A stretch of DNA of 5,371 bases from contig JAJDEL010000723.1 of NCBI GenBank assembly GCA_029259835.1, positions 1 through 5,371 on the forward strand, given 5' to 3'. The notes under the pieces were generated by a model. That model worked only from the letters and a program-made list of their open reading frames with translations, was not told the origin of the DNA and ran no database searches. Both the position numbers and the translations under genes were made by a program. Source of the DNA: Planctomicrobium sp. (GTDB lineage: Bacteria > Planctomycetota > Planctomycetia > Planctomycetales > Planctomycetaceae). Positions 5,297 to 5,371 of this stretch are shown piece by piece; positions within the stretch are counted from its first letter, which is position 1, and each line of letters starts with the position of its first letter.

Positions 5297-5371
5297 CACT
5301 CAATTCTATACTGGAGTGCGTGCTGAATGGAATCGCGCCACTGAAGAGACATGATCTTAGCTACCTCGGCG
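5296..5371 (-). CDS. C-terminal end of an unidentified gene upstream of folB (partial)
   Basis: The minus strand is open from the window edge for 24 complete codons, ending in IMSLQWRDSIQHALQYRIE and a TGA that overlaps the folB ATG (TGATG). This overlap, with the absence of any space for a promoter, suggests the last gene before folB in an operon. The fragment is too short to identify, and an open stretch of this length can occur by chance. Confidence 0.45.
   Translation of the reverse strand, partial: AEVAKIMSLQWRDSIQHALQYRIE

Noticed and set aside
5302..5330. Promoter-like TATAGA just upstream of folB
   Set aside because: The bases are inside an open frame whose stop overlaps the folB ATG, so coupling to an upstream gene is the simpler reading.

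Overview
The window reads as an ordinary stretch of a planctomycete chromosome, most likely Planctomycetales. The evidence is moderate GC, every gene on the minus strand, a cysteine-free type B L31 gene beside prfA, and a small exported protein resembling unnamed planctomycete proteins that I recall but cannot look up here. No coding sequence on the plus strand is convincing. The order below follows transcription, from high to low coordinates.

Folate block (5371 to 4382): the last 24 codons of an unidentified gene overlap the start of folB (dihydroneopterin aldolase) by TGATG, and folK (HPPK) follows 9 nt later. FolB and FolK catalyse consecutive steps towards dihydropteroate. Next comes a separate unit (about 4363 to 3612): a promoter candidate, a TCACCC direct repeat, a 200-residue exported protein of unknown function, and an intrinsic terminator.

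Translation and cell-wall block (about 3600 to 1): rpmE (L31 type B) has a leader of roughly 190-220 nt containing potential hairpins and is followed by its own terminator. After it come a pair of inverted REP-like palindromes, prfA (release factor 1), a second GC-rich REP-like hairpin, prmC (the methyltransferase that modifies the GGQ glutamine of RF1), a short AT-rich repeat with a pyrimidine-rich leader, and murA (first committed step of peptidoglycan synthesis), which runs off the left edge. The order rpmE-prfA-prmC-murA is a recognisable bacterial housekeeping cluster.

I see no mobile element, CRISPR array, tRNA, rRNA, phage or defence gene. The points worth a second look lie in the gaps: REP-like and low-complexity repeats at three junctions, a start region in prmC with a five-codon overlapping frame, a murA start without a Shine-Dalgarno sequence, and the rpmE leader. 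I found no convincing new multi-gene system.
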